Source of the DNA: Saccharomonospora glauca K62
GTDB taxonomy: Bacteria; Actinomycetota; Actinomycetes; Mycobacteriales; Pseudonocardiaceae
NCBI RefSeq assembly: GCF_000243395.2
Contig: NZ_CM001484.1
Span: 4,474,747 to 4,538,746, forward strand
Direction: 5' to 3'
Length of the DNA: 64,000 bases
Part shown: piece after piece, positions 34,031 through 44,768 of the stretch
Layout: the number at the start of each line of letters is the position of its first letter
Position numbering within the stretch: the stretch's first letter is position 1
Translations under genes and position numbers: made by a program
The notes under the pieces: generated by a model
What the model saw: only the letters and a program-made list of their open reading frames with translations
Databases searched by the model: none
Told to the model about the DNA's origin: nothing

Positions 34031-34311
34031 GGGTGGTGTGGCCTACAGCGTTTCAAGTTGTGAGGATGTGAAGTTCTTTGTAACTTTCACACCCGCCAGA
34101 ACGACAGGTAGGCGGAAGCCCGTGAAGCTCACCCGATAGGGTGAAGTTGGTGCCAGTGCGTCACAACACCACCACGAGGAGTTCTTCACTGGCACCACCG
34201 CCATAGCGCGGGGTGTGTCCGAACTCCCGTGAGGGAGCGTCGGGCATCGGGTCGCCGGCATCGGTCACGTAGCCCCCCGAGTGATCGGTGCCGGCGGCGC
34301 CCGGCCCGCTA
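34031..34311. other. Gene-free gap with two inverted repeats between rbsK and leuS
   Basis: No coding frame with normal codon use. A dyad GTGAAGTT (34068-34075) / AACTTTCAC (34082-34090) may be a regulator site for rbsK-ptsI. A second, larger inverted repeat TGGTGCCAGTG (34148-34158) / CACTGGCACCA (34187-34197) has 11-bp perfect arms and a 28-base loop. Short hairpins follow near 34225 and 34290 and may end the leuS transcript. Confidence 0.5.
34148..34197. repeat. 11-bp inverted repeat with 28-base loop
   Basis: Perfect arms TGGTGCCAGTG and CACTGGCACCA. It lies downstream of leuS and upstream of rbsK on the same strand, with no T-tract next to it. It could be a structured RNA element, a binding site or a remnant; not assignable. 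Confidence 0.55.
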
Positions 34312-37158
<2,847 letters not shown>

Positions 37159-37185
37159 CGCGATTCTCCTTCTGAACCCGCCTCC

Positions 37186-37258
37186 AAAAACAACGCAACC
37201 CCTCAGCCCGAGGGCATGAGGGGTTCGCCGCGCCGACCGAGGTATTGGTCAGCGCGGC
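37186..37258 (-). promoter_or_regulatory. Attenuator-like leader of leuS (two hairpins, the second an intrinsic terminator)
   Basis: Read on the minus strand: hairpin 1 pairs 37247-37258 with 37227-37238 (12 bp, one G-U). Hairpin 2 pairs AACCCCTCA with TGAGGGGTT (37217-37225 with 37197-37205) and is followed by GCGTTG and five T (37186-37190). The adjacent gene upstream is divergent, so this terminator can only act on the leuS transcript. A T-box (TGGNACCGCG-like) motif is absent. Attenuation is inferred; I could not draw a convincing antiterminator pairing. Confidence 0.65.
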
Positions 37259-37287
37259 CCGCTAAGGAGCGAGCGTGCCGTCTTCAT
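37249..37287 (-). CDS. Possible 12-residue leader peptide of leuS with tandem Leu codons
   Basis: ATG 37287 to TGA 37249 reads MKTARSLLSGPR, with Leu codons CTC-CTT adjacent. The stop falls inside the 5' arm of hairpin 1, so a ribosome stalled on the Leu codons would disturb that hairpin. A -10-like TACCAT about 15 bases before the ATG would give a very short 5' end. The Shine-Dalgarno is poor (GGAG two bases before ATG), so this is tentative. Confidence 0.4.
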   Translation of the reverse strand: MKTARSLLSGPR

Positions 37288-37410
37288 CACTCCACATGGT
37301 AACCGCCCAGCGCACGGCAGTGGTAAAAGGTCGGTGAAGGCGGTCGCCGTGGGCAACAGCACGCCCGCGCATCCCCTTCGCCGGTCGGCGGGCAAGTATC
37401 CTCTGAAAGC

Positions 37411-37812
37411 GTGTTCGTGCTCGCGTTGATTCCCGCACTGCTCGGCGTTCTGGTTGGTTGGGGCGGCTACCTCGGCTGGCGGGAGAAGCTCCCCCGCTCA
37501 CGCGGCGCCGGAGTACGGACCGAAGCGACCATGCGCAGCGACGAGGCCTTCCGCGTGGCCAACCGCGTGGCGGGTCTGCCCACGATGGTCGCCGGCGCCG
37601 TCGGCGTGTTGGCGGGCGCCGCCGCGCTGGCCATGCCCGACACCCTCGGCGCGGTGTTCGCCGCGACCTTCGGGGTCATCGCCGTGTTCGTCCTCGTTGC
37701 CGGTGGCGGCATCCTCGGCCACCGTGCGGCCAGCGCGATCCCGGCTCCCGTCGAACCGGCGGGCTGCGGCGGTTGCGCGTGCGGTGGAGGCGGCTGCGGC
37801 GCCCTGCGCTGA
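37411..37812 (+). CDS. SdpI-family-like membrane protein with Cys-rich tail
   Basis: A 133-residue protein with three membrane helices and the SdpI-like segment SDEAFRVANRVAGLPTMVAGA. SdpI in Bacillus is an immunity/signalling protein for the killing factor SdpC, but the actinobacterial relatives have no assigned role. The C-terminus GCGGCACGGGGCG has four Cys in twelve residues, an unusual addition that may bind metal or be modified. GTG 37411 follows TATCCT by eight bases. Divergent from leuS. Confidence 0.65.
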   Translation: MFVLALIPALLGVLVGWGGYLGWREKLPRSRGAGVRTEATMRSDEAFRVANRVAGLPTMVAGAVGVLAGAAALAMPDTLGAVFAATFGVIAVFVLVAGGGILGHRAASAIPAPVEPAGCGGCACGGGGCGALR

Positions 37813-37813
37813 C

Positions 37814-39067
37814 TCAAGCCACCGGATCGGGTTCCCGGTCCGACGTCTCGGCGCGGAACCGGCGCAACGACTTGTTGCCCACCGCCAACGCACCGAGCCC
37901 ACCGAGGCACAGCAACCCGCCCGACACCGCCGCGAATGCCGGTGAGGTGGCTCCCGCCACCGCGCCCGCCCGGAAGTTGCCGAGGTCGGGCAGCGACGCT
38001 CCCACCACGAACTCCACTCCGCTGACCCGGCCGCGGTGCGAGTCCGGCGTCGCGAGCTGGACGAGCGCTCCGCGCGACACCACCGACACCGTGTCGGCCG
38101 CACCGGCCACCGCGAGACAGGCGAGCGCGAGCCACAGCGGTGTCGCGAGGCCGAAGCCCACCAACGCCAAGCCCCACACCGCCGCGGCGACGAGTTGCAC
38201 GACCCCGAGTCGGCGCGACCGAGTGAACGAACCGGACAGGAACCCGGCCACCAGACCCCCCACCGCGACGGCCGACAGGAACCATCCGAGCGTCCTCGGG
38301 TCACCGGAGAACCGCTCGTCGTTCAGCGCGGGGAAGAGCGCGATCGGCATGGCGAGCACGGTGGCGCACACGTCGGTGAGGAACGCTCCCGCGATCACCG
38401 GCGTCCGGGCGACGAAGGTGAGCCCTTGCACCACCGTTCCCGGCCGCACGCGAGTTCCTCCGGTGGGCCGCATGGCGGGAAGGCGCAGCACGCCGTACGC
38501 GGCGATCACGAGACTCCCGGCGTCGGCCGCGTAGCAGGCGCCCGGCCCCCACGTCGCGATGGCCACCCCACCCAACGCGGGCCCGACGAGCATCGCCGCC
38601 TGGAAACTCAGGTTCGACAAGGCCAGCCCCGCACTCACCTGCTGCTCGGGCAACAGCGTGACGACGAACGTCCGCCGGGCCGGCGCCCCGAGCGCGGCAC
38701 AGCCGGACTGCACCCCCACCAACGTCAGGAGCAGGGCGAACGAATCGAGCTGCGCAAACGCTTGCGCGGCGAGTCCCGAGGCGGCGACCACCTGTCCCGC
38801 GGTGGTCACGAGCACGAGTCCGCGGCGGTCCAGCGCGTCGGCGAGCACTCCCCCGGCGAGTCCGCCCACCACCATCGGCAGTGCCTGGACCAGACCGACG
38901 AGGCCCACCGCCACGGAATCACCGGTGAGCTGCCAGGACTGCGCGAGCACCGCTACGGTGGCGAGCTGATAACCGAATGAGGAGCAGGACGTGCTCACCC
39001 AGAGCCGCCGGAAGGCGGGGTTCGTCCGCAGCGGCCGTATGTCGAAGACGCGCTCCAGCAGGCTCAC
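37814..39067 (-). CDS. MFS transporter, MFS_3/EntS-like
   Basis: A 417-residue, 12-helix transporter. The N-terminus (LRTNPAFRRLWVSTSCSSFGYQL) and the segment GVLADALDRRGLVLV (loop 2/3 motif) fit the EntS/multidrug MFS_3 group. It is translationally coupled to an upstream MarR gene (ATGA overlap), so its expression is probably induced when a ligand releases MarR from the palindrome at 39569. Substrate unknown. It converges with the SdpI-like gene with a one-base gap. Confidence 0.88.
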   Translation of the reverse strand: MSLLERVFDIRPLRTNPAFRRLWVSTSCSSFGYQLATVAVLAQSWQLTGDSVAVGLVGLVQALPMVVGGLAGGVLADALDRRGLVLVTTAGQVVAASGLAAQAFAQLDSFALLLTLVGVQSGCAALGAPARRTFVVTLLPEQQVSAGLALSNLSFQAAMLVGPALGGVAIATWGPGACYAADAGSLVIAAYGVLRLPAMRPTGGTRVRPGTVVQGLTFVARTPVIAGAFLTDVCATVLAMPIALFPALNDERFSGDPRTLGWFLSAVAVGGLVAGFLSGSFTRSRRLGVVQLVAAAVWGLALVGFGLATPLWLALACLAVAGAADTVSVVSRGALVQLATPDSHRGRVSGVEFVVGASLPDLGNFRAGAVAGATSPAFAAVSGGLLCLGGLGALAVGNKSLRRFRAETSDREPDPVA

Positions 39068-39558
39068 GACGGCGGCCGCCGTTCGATTCGGGCGAGGTGC
39101 GCGGCGATCCGATCGCGGAACGACCGGGCGCGCAGTGCCCGCTCCATGTCACGTACGGCGCGGGCCAGCGAGTACGGCAGTTCGGCGTCCAGTTCGGCGA
39201 TCGCCTTCTCGGTGGCCCGCCACTCGGCCTCCAGGAACGGCAACAACTCACGCGCCGCGTCGGTCAGTTCCACCAGCTTCGTCCGCGCGTCGGTTCCGGA
39301 GCGGGTGCTCACCAACCCGTCGCGTTTGAGCACGGCGATGGTCTGGCTCATCGCCGAGTGCGTGACGCCGGTGGCCACGGCGAGTTCCCGGATGGTCATA
39401 GGACCACGCCTGCCCAACCGGATGAGCGGCATGGCGTGCCGGGGCCGCACCGGGACGTCGCGCTCGGCGTAGAGCCGCGCGATCTCGGCGTCCATGGCGT
39501 CCCGCAGGCGTCGCAGTGGTCGCCAGAAGTCGTCGTCGGTCGGGTCGGGGGAACTCAT
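39064..39558 (-). CDS. MarR-family transcriptional regulator
   Basis: A 164-residue regulator with a winged helix (PMTIRELAVATGVTHSAMSQTIAVLKRDGLVSTRSGTDARTKLVELT is the region, residues about 53-98) and flanking dimerisation helices. ATG 39558 lies six bases after TATAGT, a leaderless start. The promoter is covered by a 26-bp palindrome, so autorepression together with control of the downstream MFS pump is likely. Confidence 0.92.
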   Translation of the reverse strand: MSSPDPTDDDFWRPLRRLRDAMDAEIARLYAERDVPVRPRHAMPLIRLGRRGPMTIRELAVATGVTHSAMSQTIAVLKRDGLVSTRSGTDARTKLVELTDAARELLPFLEAEWRATEKAIAELDAELPYSLARAVRDMERALRARSFRDRIAAHLARIERRPPS

Positions 39559-39568
39559 GACACCACTA

Positions 39569-39594
39569 TAACAGCGGTTATATAAGCGCTGTTA
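39569..39594 (-). promoter_or_regulatory. 26-bp MarR operator palindrome
   Basis: Arms TAACAGCG (39569-39576) and CGCTGTTA (39587-39594) are perfect complements, and the ten central bases GTTATATAAG differ from symmetry at one position pair. It overlaps the -10 TATAGT (39565-39570, minus strand) of marR. Its size and place fit a MarR dimer site. Confidence 0.8.
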
Positions 39595-39621
39595 CGATTC
39601 GCTGGCCCGCCGCGCGGAGCC

Positions 39622-40203
39622 TCAGTTGCGCCGGAGATCCCCCGGATGCGTGGCGAGCAACGCGGTCGGCAACCCCTGCCTGCGGAGTACGTGTCCCCAC
39701 AGGTCACGCGTCGGCGTGGCGAGCACGTCACTCGGCAACGCGGGCACGATGAGCCAGTCGCCACGGTCGATCTCGGCGGCGAGCTGCCCCGCGTCCCACC
39801 CGGCGTACCCGGCGAACACCCGCAGCCCGCGAACCTTCGTGGCCAGCAACTCGGGATCGGAGTCGAGGTCGACGAGCGCGACCGGGCCCCGCACCCCGAT
39901 CACCCCCGGCACCGTCGCCGCCGTCTCGCCGGTGCGAAGAGCAGCGAGACACAGCGCGGTCTTCTTCTCCACCGGCCCGCCGACGAACACCGCCCTCGGC
40001 TCGGCGACGTGATCGCCCCACCGGGGCAACACCTCGTGCACACCTACTTCACTGGGCCGGTTCAGCACAACGCCGAGCGTGCCCTCGGCACGGTGGTCGA
40101 TCACGAACACCACCGTGCGACGGAAGTTGGGATCGAACATCGTGGGGGCAGCGACCAGCAGTGTCCCCGGTTCCACCGCGGCGTCTGAGCTCACGTTCTC
40201 CAT
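39622..40203 (-). CDS. YqgE/AlgH family protein (UPF0301)
   Basis: A 193-residue member: GTLLVAAPTMFDPNFRRTVVFVIDH, GTLGVVLNRPSE, VFVGGPVEKKTALCL, RVFAGYAGWDAGQLAAEI and the C-terminal WGHVLRRQG. Fold conserved but function unknown; AlgH was linked to alginate regulation in Pseudomonas. ATG 40203 is chosen as the start of similarity. Single gene, divergent from the small YbaB-like gene. Confidence 0.9.
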   Translation of the reverse strand: MENVSSDAAVEPGTLLVAAPTMFDPNFRRTVVFVIDHRAEGTLGVVLNRPSEVGVHEVLPRWGDHVAEPRAVFVGGPVEKKTALCLAALRTGETAATVPGVIGVRGPVALVDLDSDPELLATKVRGLRVFAGYAGWDAGQLAAEIDRGDWLIVPALPSDVLATPTRDLWGHVLRRQGLPTALLATHPGDLRRN

Positions 40204-40281
40204 GATCCCACCCCTCGCCCCCTTCGAAGGTGCGGTATCGCCGCATCGGCGCAATCCGAGCAGGCGTTAGGCTCCTCGCTC

Positions 40282-40572
40282 GTGACCACGGCTGGCAACA
40301 CGGCAGCGATCACCGTCACCTCGGCCGACGGCCTCGTGACCGCCACTATCGGCCCCAACGGTGAGTTCGAGGACCTGGAGTTCGCGCCCGAGGTGTTCGA
40401 CCGGACCACCCCGGCGGAACTCGCGGGGACCGTTCTCGACGTCATTCGGCGAGCGGGACACGGCGCCCGGCGGGAACTCGAGTCAGTGGCACGACCATTC
40501 ACACCTTCGGACCTTCCGCAGCCGCCGAGGCCCCCGAGGCCGACGCCGAAGCGCGGCCGGCGCGCCCGATAG
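40282..40572 (+). CDS. YbaB/EbfC-like small protein
   Basis: A 96-residue protein resembling the YbaB nucleoid-associated family: VTSADGLVTATIGPNGEFEDLEFAPEVF followed by ELAGTVLDVIRRAG. The C-terminal tail is Pro/Arg/Lys-rich. In Pseudonocardiaceae divergent YbaB-like proteins often accompany secreted-toxin or type VII genes, and here it precedes the TNT-domain gene by 117 bases. GTG 40282 follows TAGGCT by eight bases. DNA binding is not shown. Confidence 0.65.
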   Translation: MTTAGNTAAITVTSADGLVTATIGPNGEFEDLEFAPEVFDRTTPAELAGTVLDVIRRAGHGARRELESVARPFTPSDLPQPPRPPRPTPKRGRRAR

Positions 40573-40689
40573 GTTGAAGATCCGGGCTGACTCGTTGCTC
40601 ACATCGGCGGCATCCTGCTGCACCGCGTCCCACAGGCACGGTAAAAAGCGTGTGAGGTAACGGGGGACACACTGACCGAGGGGGAAACC

Positions 40690-42612
40690 GTGCGCTACAG
40701 AGTCGAGGTGGCCGACCGGCCCGACGCGTTGTACGCGCTGTGGGACGGTCGTATCTTCCGCGCCCACCGCTCCACCGCCGACGGCACCGTACTGCTCGTC
40801 GTCCCGGAGGGTGAGGAAGCGCCCGAGGGATTCGACACGACGTCCAACGGCAGGCCCGCCAAGGTGGTGTCGGCCGAGGAGGCGCCCGCCACCTTCGCTC
40901 TGCACACCTACTGCCTCTACGACGACGAGCCGTACCTCATCGAACCGCGTTCCGCCGAGGCGGAGCTGACGCTGCGGTGGGCGGGCACCGACGAGGAGGT
41001 CGCGAAGGCCCTTGGACTCTCGGGCTTCAGCACGACCACCGACGACCCGGAGACACTCACCGCGCTGTGGCAGGAGCGGCACGACTTCGCCGACGACAAC
41101 GCTCCGCGCAGCGAACCCGGCAGCGGGGACGCGGAGGTGTTGTTGCGGGCCATCGGGCACACCCTGCGTTCCTTCCTGCCTCCCGGCTGGCAGCGGGTCG
41201 CCGCGCAGTTCCGGCAGCTCGGCGACTACTCCGAGCTGGAGGTCAGGGCCGTCGCCGACGACGTGATCGTGTCGTTGTCGGCCCCGCCCCAACTGGGGCA
41301 GCTGTTCTCCCAGCTCCGCTCGGCCATGTACAAGCCCGACGAGGGCACGTGGTTCCAGGGCACCTACACGCTCGACTCCGCCTCGAACTTCGACTTCGAC
41401 TACGACTCCTCCACCGAGCCGGCGTGGCGACTCGCCCCGGACGACCGCAGGACGGCCGCGAGCTACGACGTGGAACTGCGGTACTACCCCCGCAAGAACG
41501 TGCCGAACTGGCTCGCCGCGAAGGCGGGCCTGCCGCTGGACGTGCACTTCCGGCACGCCAGGGTGGTCGACGGCCATGCGGCGGGGGAGAAGCCGGTGGT
41601 CAACCGCGCGCCCGTCCCGCCGGAGCAGGTGCGCGACTTCCTGAACTACCTGTACCGGGCGCCGGTGGTGCACACCAAGCCGGGCGCGCTGCCCGACCTC
41701 TTCGTGCCGGGGCCTCCCAACGTGCCCGACGCGTTCCACACCGACGGCACCTGGATCTGGCCCGCCGCCGTACCGCACTACCTGCGCAAGTACGGCGTCC
41801 CACCCGAGCCGGACCTGCTCGACCACATCCGCGCGAACGGTTTCGTGGTGCCCTACGTCCCCGCTCAGGTGCGTGCCACCGCGGAGGCGGACATCCTCGG
41901 CGCGCCCCGACCGCCGCAGTCCCCACGAGATCTCCCCACCAGCGACCCGGTGAGCAGCGTGGCTCGGGGGGAGGAGCCCAAGCGGGCACTGCGCGCCTCC
42001 GAAGTGCTGCGAATGCTGCGGGAGCGCCTGGCCGAACTCGGTGTGGCCGACGACGCCTACCGGATCGGCGAGGCCATCGACGGCGCGTGGTGCCTGCGCC
42101 GTACGCCGCGAGGCTGGGAGGTGGCACTCCACTCCGAGGGAGCGCCGGTCGAGCCGCGTTACTTCCGCCGAGCGCAGGACGCGGCCGAGGCTCTGCTCGG
42201 CGCGCTGCTGCTGTTCCCCGGCCGCGCTCGGCCCGAGGCCTCCGAGCCCGCGGCGGAGGCGGAGCCCGCGCAGCACGCCGGCGACTGGCCGATCCTGCCG
42301 CTTCGGGGCGAACCCCCGTTGCACTTCTACCGGCGCAAGCGTTTGCTCACTCTCCCGGCGGGCACCGTGGTTGACCGGTACGGCAACGACGCGGGCAACC
42401 TCGTGCACCCGAAGGACACGCCGTTCGCCGAGACATCGCTGACGTTCGAACGGGAGTTCGAACGTCGCCGCTACCGCGTGGTGCGGCCGATCGGAGTGCT
42501 CAGCGGGGTGCTGCGCCCGTGGGGCCCGCTGCCCGGTGGCGCCGTGGGTTACCTCCTGCCACGCGCGATCGGTCAGCACGTCGAAAGCGGAGCGCTGGAG
42601 CCTTTGACCTAG
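40690..42612 (+). CDS. TNT-domain protein (putative NAD+ glycohydrolase-like) with immunity-like middle region
   Basis: A 640-residue protein without signal peptide or membrane segment. The C-terminal 90 residues match the TNT domain (DUF4237) of M. tuberculosis CpnT: AGTVVDRYGNDAGNLV, DTPFAETSLTF, YRVVRPIGVLSG, PWGPLPGGAVGYLLP and a terminal G-LEPL. The glutamine that follows GGG in TNT (Q822 of CpnT, needed for NAD hydrolysis as I recall) is not present; the motif reads GGAVGY. The middle (about residues 205-290, GTWFQGTYTLDSASNFDFDYD and RYYPRKNVPNWL) resembles DUF600/YezG immunity proteins. The N-terminal 130 residues are unassigned. GGGGGA precedes GTG 40690. Confidence 0.72.
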   Translation: MRYRVEVADRPDALYALWDGRIFRAHRSTADGTVLLVVPEGEEAPEGFDTTSNGRPAKVVSAEEAPATFALHTYCLYDDEPYLIEPRSAEAELTLRWAGTDEEVAKALGLSGFSTTTDDPETLTALWQERHDFADDNAPRSEPGSGDAEVLLRAIGHTLRSFLPPGWQRVAAQFRQLGDYSELEVRAVADDVIVSLSAPPQLGQLFSQLRSAMYKPDEGTWFQGTYTLDSASNFDFDYDSSTEPAWRLAPDDRRTAASYDVELRYYPRKNVPNWLAAKAGLPLDVHFRHARVVDGHAAGEKPVVNRAPVPPEQVRDFLNYLYRAPVVHTKPGALPDLFVPGPPNVPDAFHTDGTWIWPAAVPHYLRKYGVPPEPDLLDHIRANGFVVPYVPAQVRATAEADILGAPRPPQSPRDLPTSDPVSSVARGEEPKRALRASEVLRMLRERLAELGVADDAYRIGEAIDGAWCLRRTPRGWEVALHSEGAPVEPRYFRRAQDAAEALLGALLLFPGRARPEASEPAAEAEPAQHAGDWPILPLRGEPPLHFYRRKRLLTLPAGTVVDRYGNDAGNLVHPKDTPFAETSLTFEREFERRRYRVVRPIGVLSGVLRPWGPLPGGAVGYLLPRAIGQHVESGALEPLT

Positions 42613-42636
42613 TCCCGGCGGACCGGGACGCCCGGC

Positions 42637-44136
42637 CTACGCGTCGGGCACGTCGATGCCCTGCTCGGCCGCCCACCGACGCAGTTCGGCCACGGCCTCG
42701 TCGTGGCCGAGCGGGCCGCGGTCCAGCCGGAGCTCCTTGAGGTGCCTCCATGCCTTGCCCACGAGCGGTCCCGGCTGCAGCCCCAGAATGCGCATGATCT
42801 CGTTGCCGTCGAGGTCGGGGCGTACCCGCGCGAGATCCTCCTCCTCGGCGATGCGCGCGATGCGAGCCTCCAGGTCGTCGTACGAACGCTGGAGCGCGGC
42901 GGCCTTGCGCCGGTTGCGAGTGGTGCAGTCGGCACGCACCAACTTGTGCAGCCTGGACAGCAAGGGGCCGGCGTCCGTGACGTACCGGCGCACGGCGGAG
43001 TCCGTCCACTCGCCCCGGCCGTAGCCGTGGAAGCGCAGGTGCAGGAACACGAGCTGGGAGACGTCACTGACGACGTCCTTCGGGTACCGCAAAGCCCGCA
43101 AACGCTTGCGCACCATCTTGGCACCCACCACCTCGTGATGGTGGAAGCTCACGCCGCCGCCCGGCTCGAAGCGCCGCGTGGCGGGCTTGCCGATGTCGTG
43201 CAGCAGCGCCGCGAGCCGCAGCACCAGGTCGGGTTCGAGCTTCGGCTCGTGGCTGGTCTCCAGGTCGATCGCCTGCTCCAGCACGGTCAGCGAGTGCTGG
43301 TAGACGTCCTTGTGCTGGTGATGCTCGTCGATGGCGAGCCGCATGCCGGGCACCTCGGGCAACACGTGATCGGCCAGACCCGTCTCCACCATGAGCTCGA
43401 TGCCCTTGCGGGGGTGCTTGCCGAGGAGAAGCTTCGACAGCTCCGCCTGTACGCGCTCCGCGGTGATTCGACGGATCTCCCCCGACATGTCGGTCATCGC
43501 CTTCACGACCCTGGGCGCGGGTTCGAAGCCGAGCTGGGAGACGAACCGCGCGGCCCGCAGCATGCGCAACGGGTCGTCGGCGAAGGACTCCTCGGGCGTC
43601 GCCGGGGTGTCCAGGACCCGACGCGCGAGCGCGGCCAGCCCGTCGTGGGGGTCGACGAACGACTTCGTCGCCACCTCCACCGCCATGGCGTTGACCGTGA
43701 AGTCCCGGCGCACGAGGTCGCCCTCGATCGTGTCGCCGAACACGACCTCCGGGTTCCTGCTGACCCGGTCGTAGGTGTCGGCCCGGAACGTGGTGATCTC
43801 ACACGTCGTGCCGTTCTTGGACGCTCCCACCGTGCCGAACTCGATCCCGGTGTCCCACACGGCGTCGGCCCATCCCGACACGATGCGCTGCACCTGCTCG
43901 GGCCGCGCGTCGGTGGTGAAGTCCAGGTCCGTGGAAAGGCGGCCGAGCAGCGCGTCCCGCACGCTTCCCCCGACGAGGTACAGGCGGTGGCCGGCAGCCG
44001 CGAAGCGGGTGGCGAGCTCATCGGCGATCGGGGAAACGCGCATCAGCTCGGCGACGGCGTTGCGCTTCGCCTCCGTCAGCCGCCGCGCCGCGGACGCCTT
44101 GCTGTTCCGCTCGTTCACCGTGGTCTGACTGCCCAA
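42637..44136 (-). CDS. cca: CCA-adding tRNA nucleotidyltransferase
   Basis: A 499-residue class II nucleotidyltransferase that builds or repairs the 3' CCA of tRNA. It has LVGGSVRDALLGR and the metal-binding DLDFTTDA, RRDFTVNAMA, ADDPLRMLRAARFVSQLGF and a C-terminal HD domain (LRLAALLHDIGKPATRR). TTG 44136 is chosen because AAGGGG lies about six bases upstream; GTG 44118 lacks a site. Ortholog by position of M. tuberculosis Rv3907c (pcnA). Divergent from the NUDIX gene. Confidence 0.94.
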   Translation of the reverse strand: MGSQTTVNERNSKASAARRLTEAKRNAVAELMRVSPIADELATRFAAAGHRLYLVGGSVRDALLGRLSTDLDFTTDARPEQVQRIVSGWADAVWDTGIEFGTVGASKNGTTCEITTFRADTYDRVSRNPEVVFGDTIEGDLVRRDFTVNAMAVEVATKSFVDPHDGLAALARRVLDTPATPEESFADDPLRMLRAARFVSQLGFEPAPRVVKAMTDMSGEIRRITAERVQAELSKLLLGKHPRKGIELMVETGLADHVLPEVPGMRLAIDEHHQHKDVYQHSLTVLEQAIDLETSHEPKLEPDLVLRLAALLHDIGKPATRRFEPGGGVSFHHHEVVGAKMVRKRLRALRYPKDVVSDVSQLVFLHLRFHGYGRGEWTDSAVRRYVTDAGPLLSRLHKLVRADCTTRNRRKAAALQRSYDDLEARIARIAEEEDLARVRPDLDGNEIMRILGLQPGPLVGKAWRHLKELRLDRGPLGHDEAVAELRRWAAEQGIDVPDA

Positions 44137-44219
44137 GGGTTCCCCTTACTACACGGCCGGATCGACATGGACACGCCAAGCCAGGGTAGGCGACGTGCTA
44201 CTTGCTCTAGCATCGCAGC

Positions 44220-44735
44220 ATGCCTGGATCGGCCGGTCGCTCCGGCGGCCCGAAACCGGGACGCCGGACCCGGCGCCGCCGTAGGACACGGCTGACCACG
44301 GTGAACGAGACGTCGGCGGGCGGCCTCGTCGTGGACCCCCAACGACGTCACGCGGTCCTGATCGGCCGGCTCGACAGGCACGGCAGACTGCTGTGGTCCC
44401 TGCCGAAGGGCCACATCGAGGACGGCGAGACCACGGAGCAGACCGCAGTGCGTGAGGTGAAGGAGGAAACCGGGATTTCCGCACACGTGCTGCGAGAGCT
44501 CGGCACGATCGACTACTGGTTCGTCGCCGAGCGACGCCGGGTCCACAAGACCGTCCACCACTTCCTACTCGAAGCCGACGGCGGAGAGCTCTCCGACGAG
44601 GACGTCGAGGTGACCGAGGTCGCGTGGGTCCCGCTCACCGAACTCGACTCGACGCTCGCCTACTCGGACGAGCGGAAGCTGGTACGCAGAGCGCGCGAGT
44701 TGTTCGAGAAGGACACGAGAACTGATGGGGACTGA
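44220..44735 (+). CDS. NUDIX hydrolase (mutT4-like)
   Basis: A 171-residue protein with a complete Nudix box, from [11 protein letters not shown] through REVKEETGI. The N-terminal 28 residues are very basic ([10 protein letters not shown]). It hydrolyses a nucleoside diphosphate linked to another moiety, possibly damaged nucleotides; by position it matches mycobacterial Rv3908 (mutT4). ATG 44220 follows TAGCAT by six bases, so leaderless. First gene of a plus-strand series reaching cwlM. Confidence 0.92.
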   Translation: MPGSAGRSGGPKPGRRTRRRRRTRLTTVNETSAGGLVVDPQRRHAVLIGRLDRHGRLLWSLPKGHIEDGETTEQTAVREVKEETGISAHVLRELGTIDYWFVAERRRVHKTVHHFLLEADGGELSDEDVEVTEVAWVPLTELDSTLAYSDERKLVRRARELFEKDTRTDGD

Positions 44736-44768
44736 TGGGCTGCTGATGTACGACGGGAAGTACAAGCC

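Noticed and set aside
37186..37292. T-box riboswitch upstream of leuS
   Set aside because: No TGGNACCGCG-like T-box sequence or specifier-loop architecture is visible; a leader-peptide attenuator fits better.
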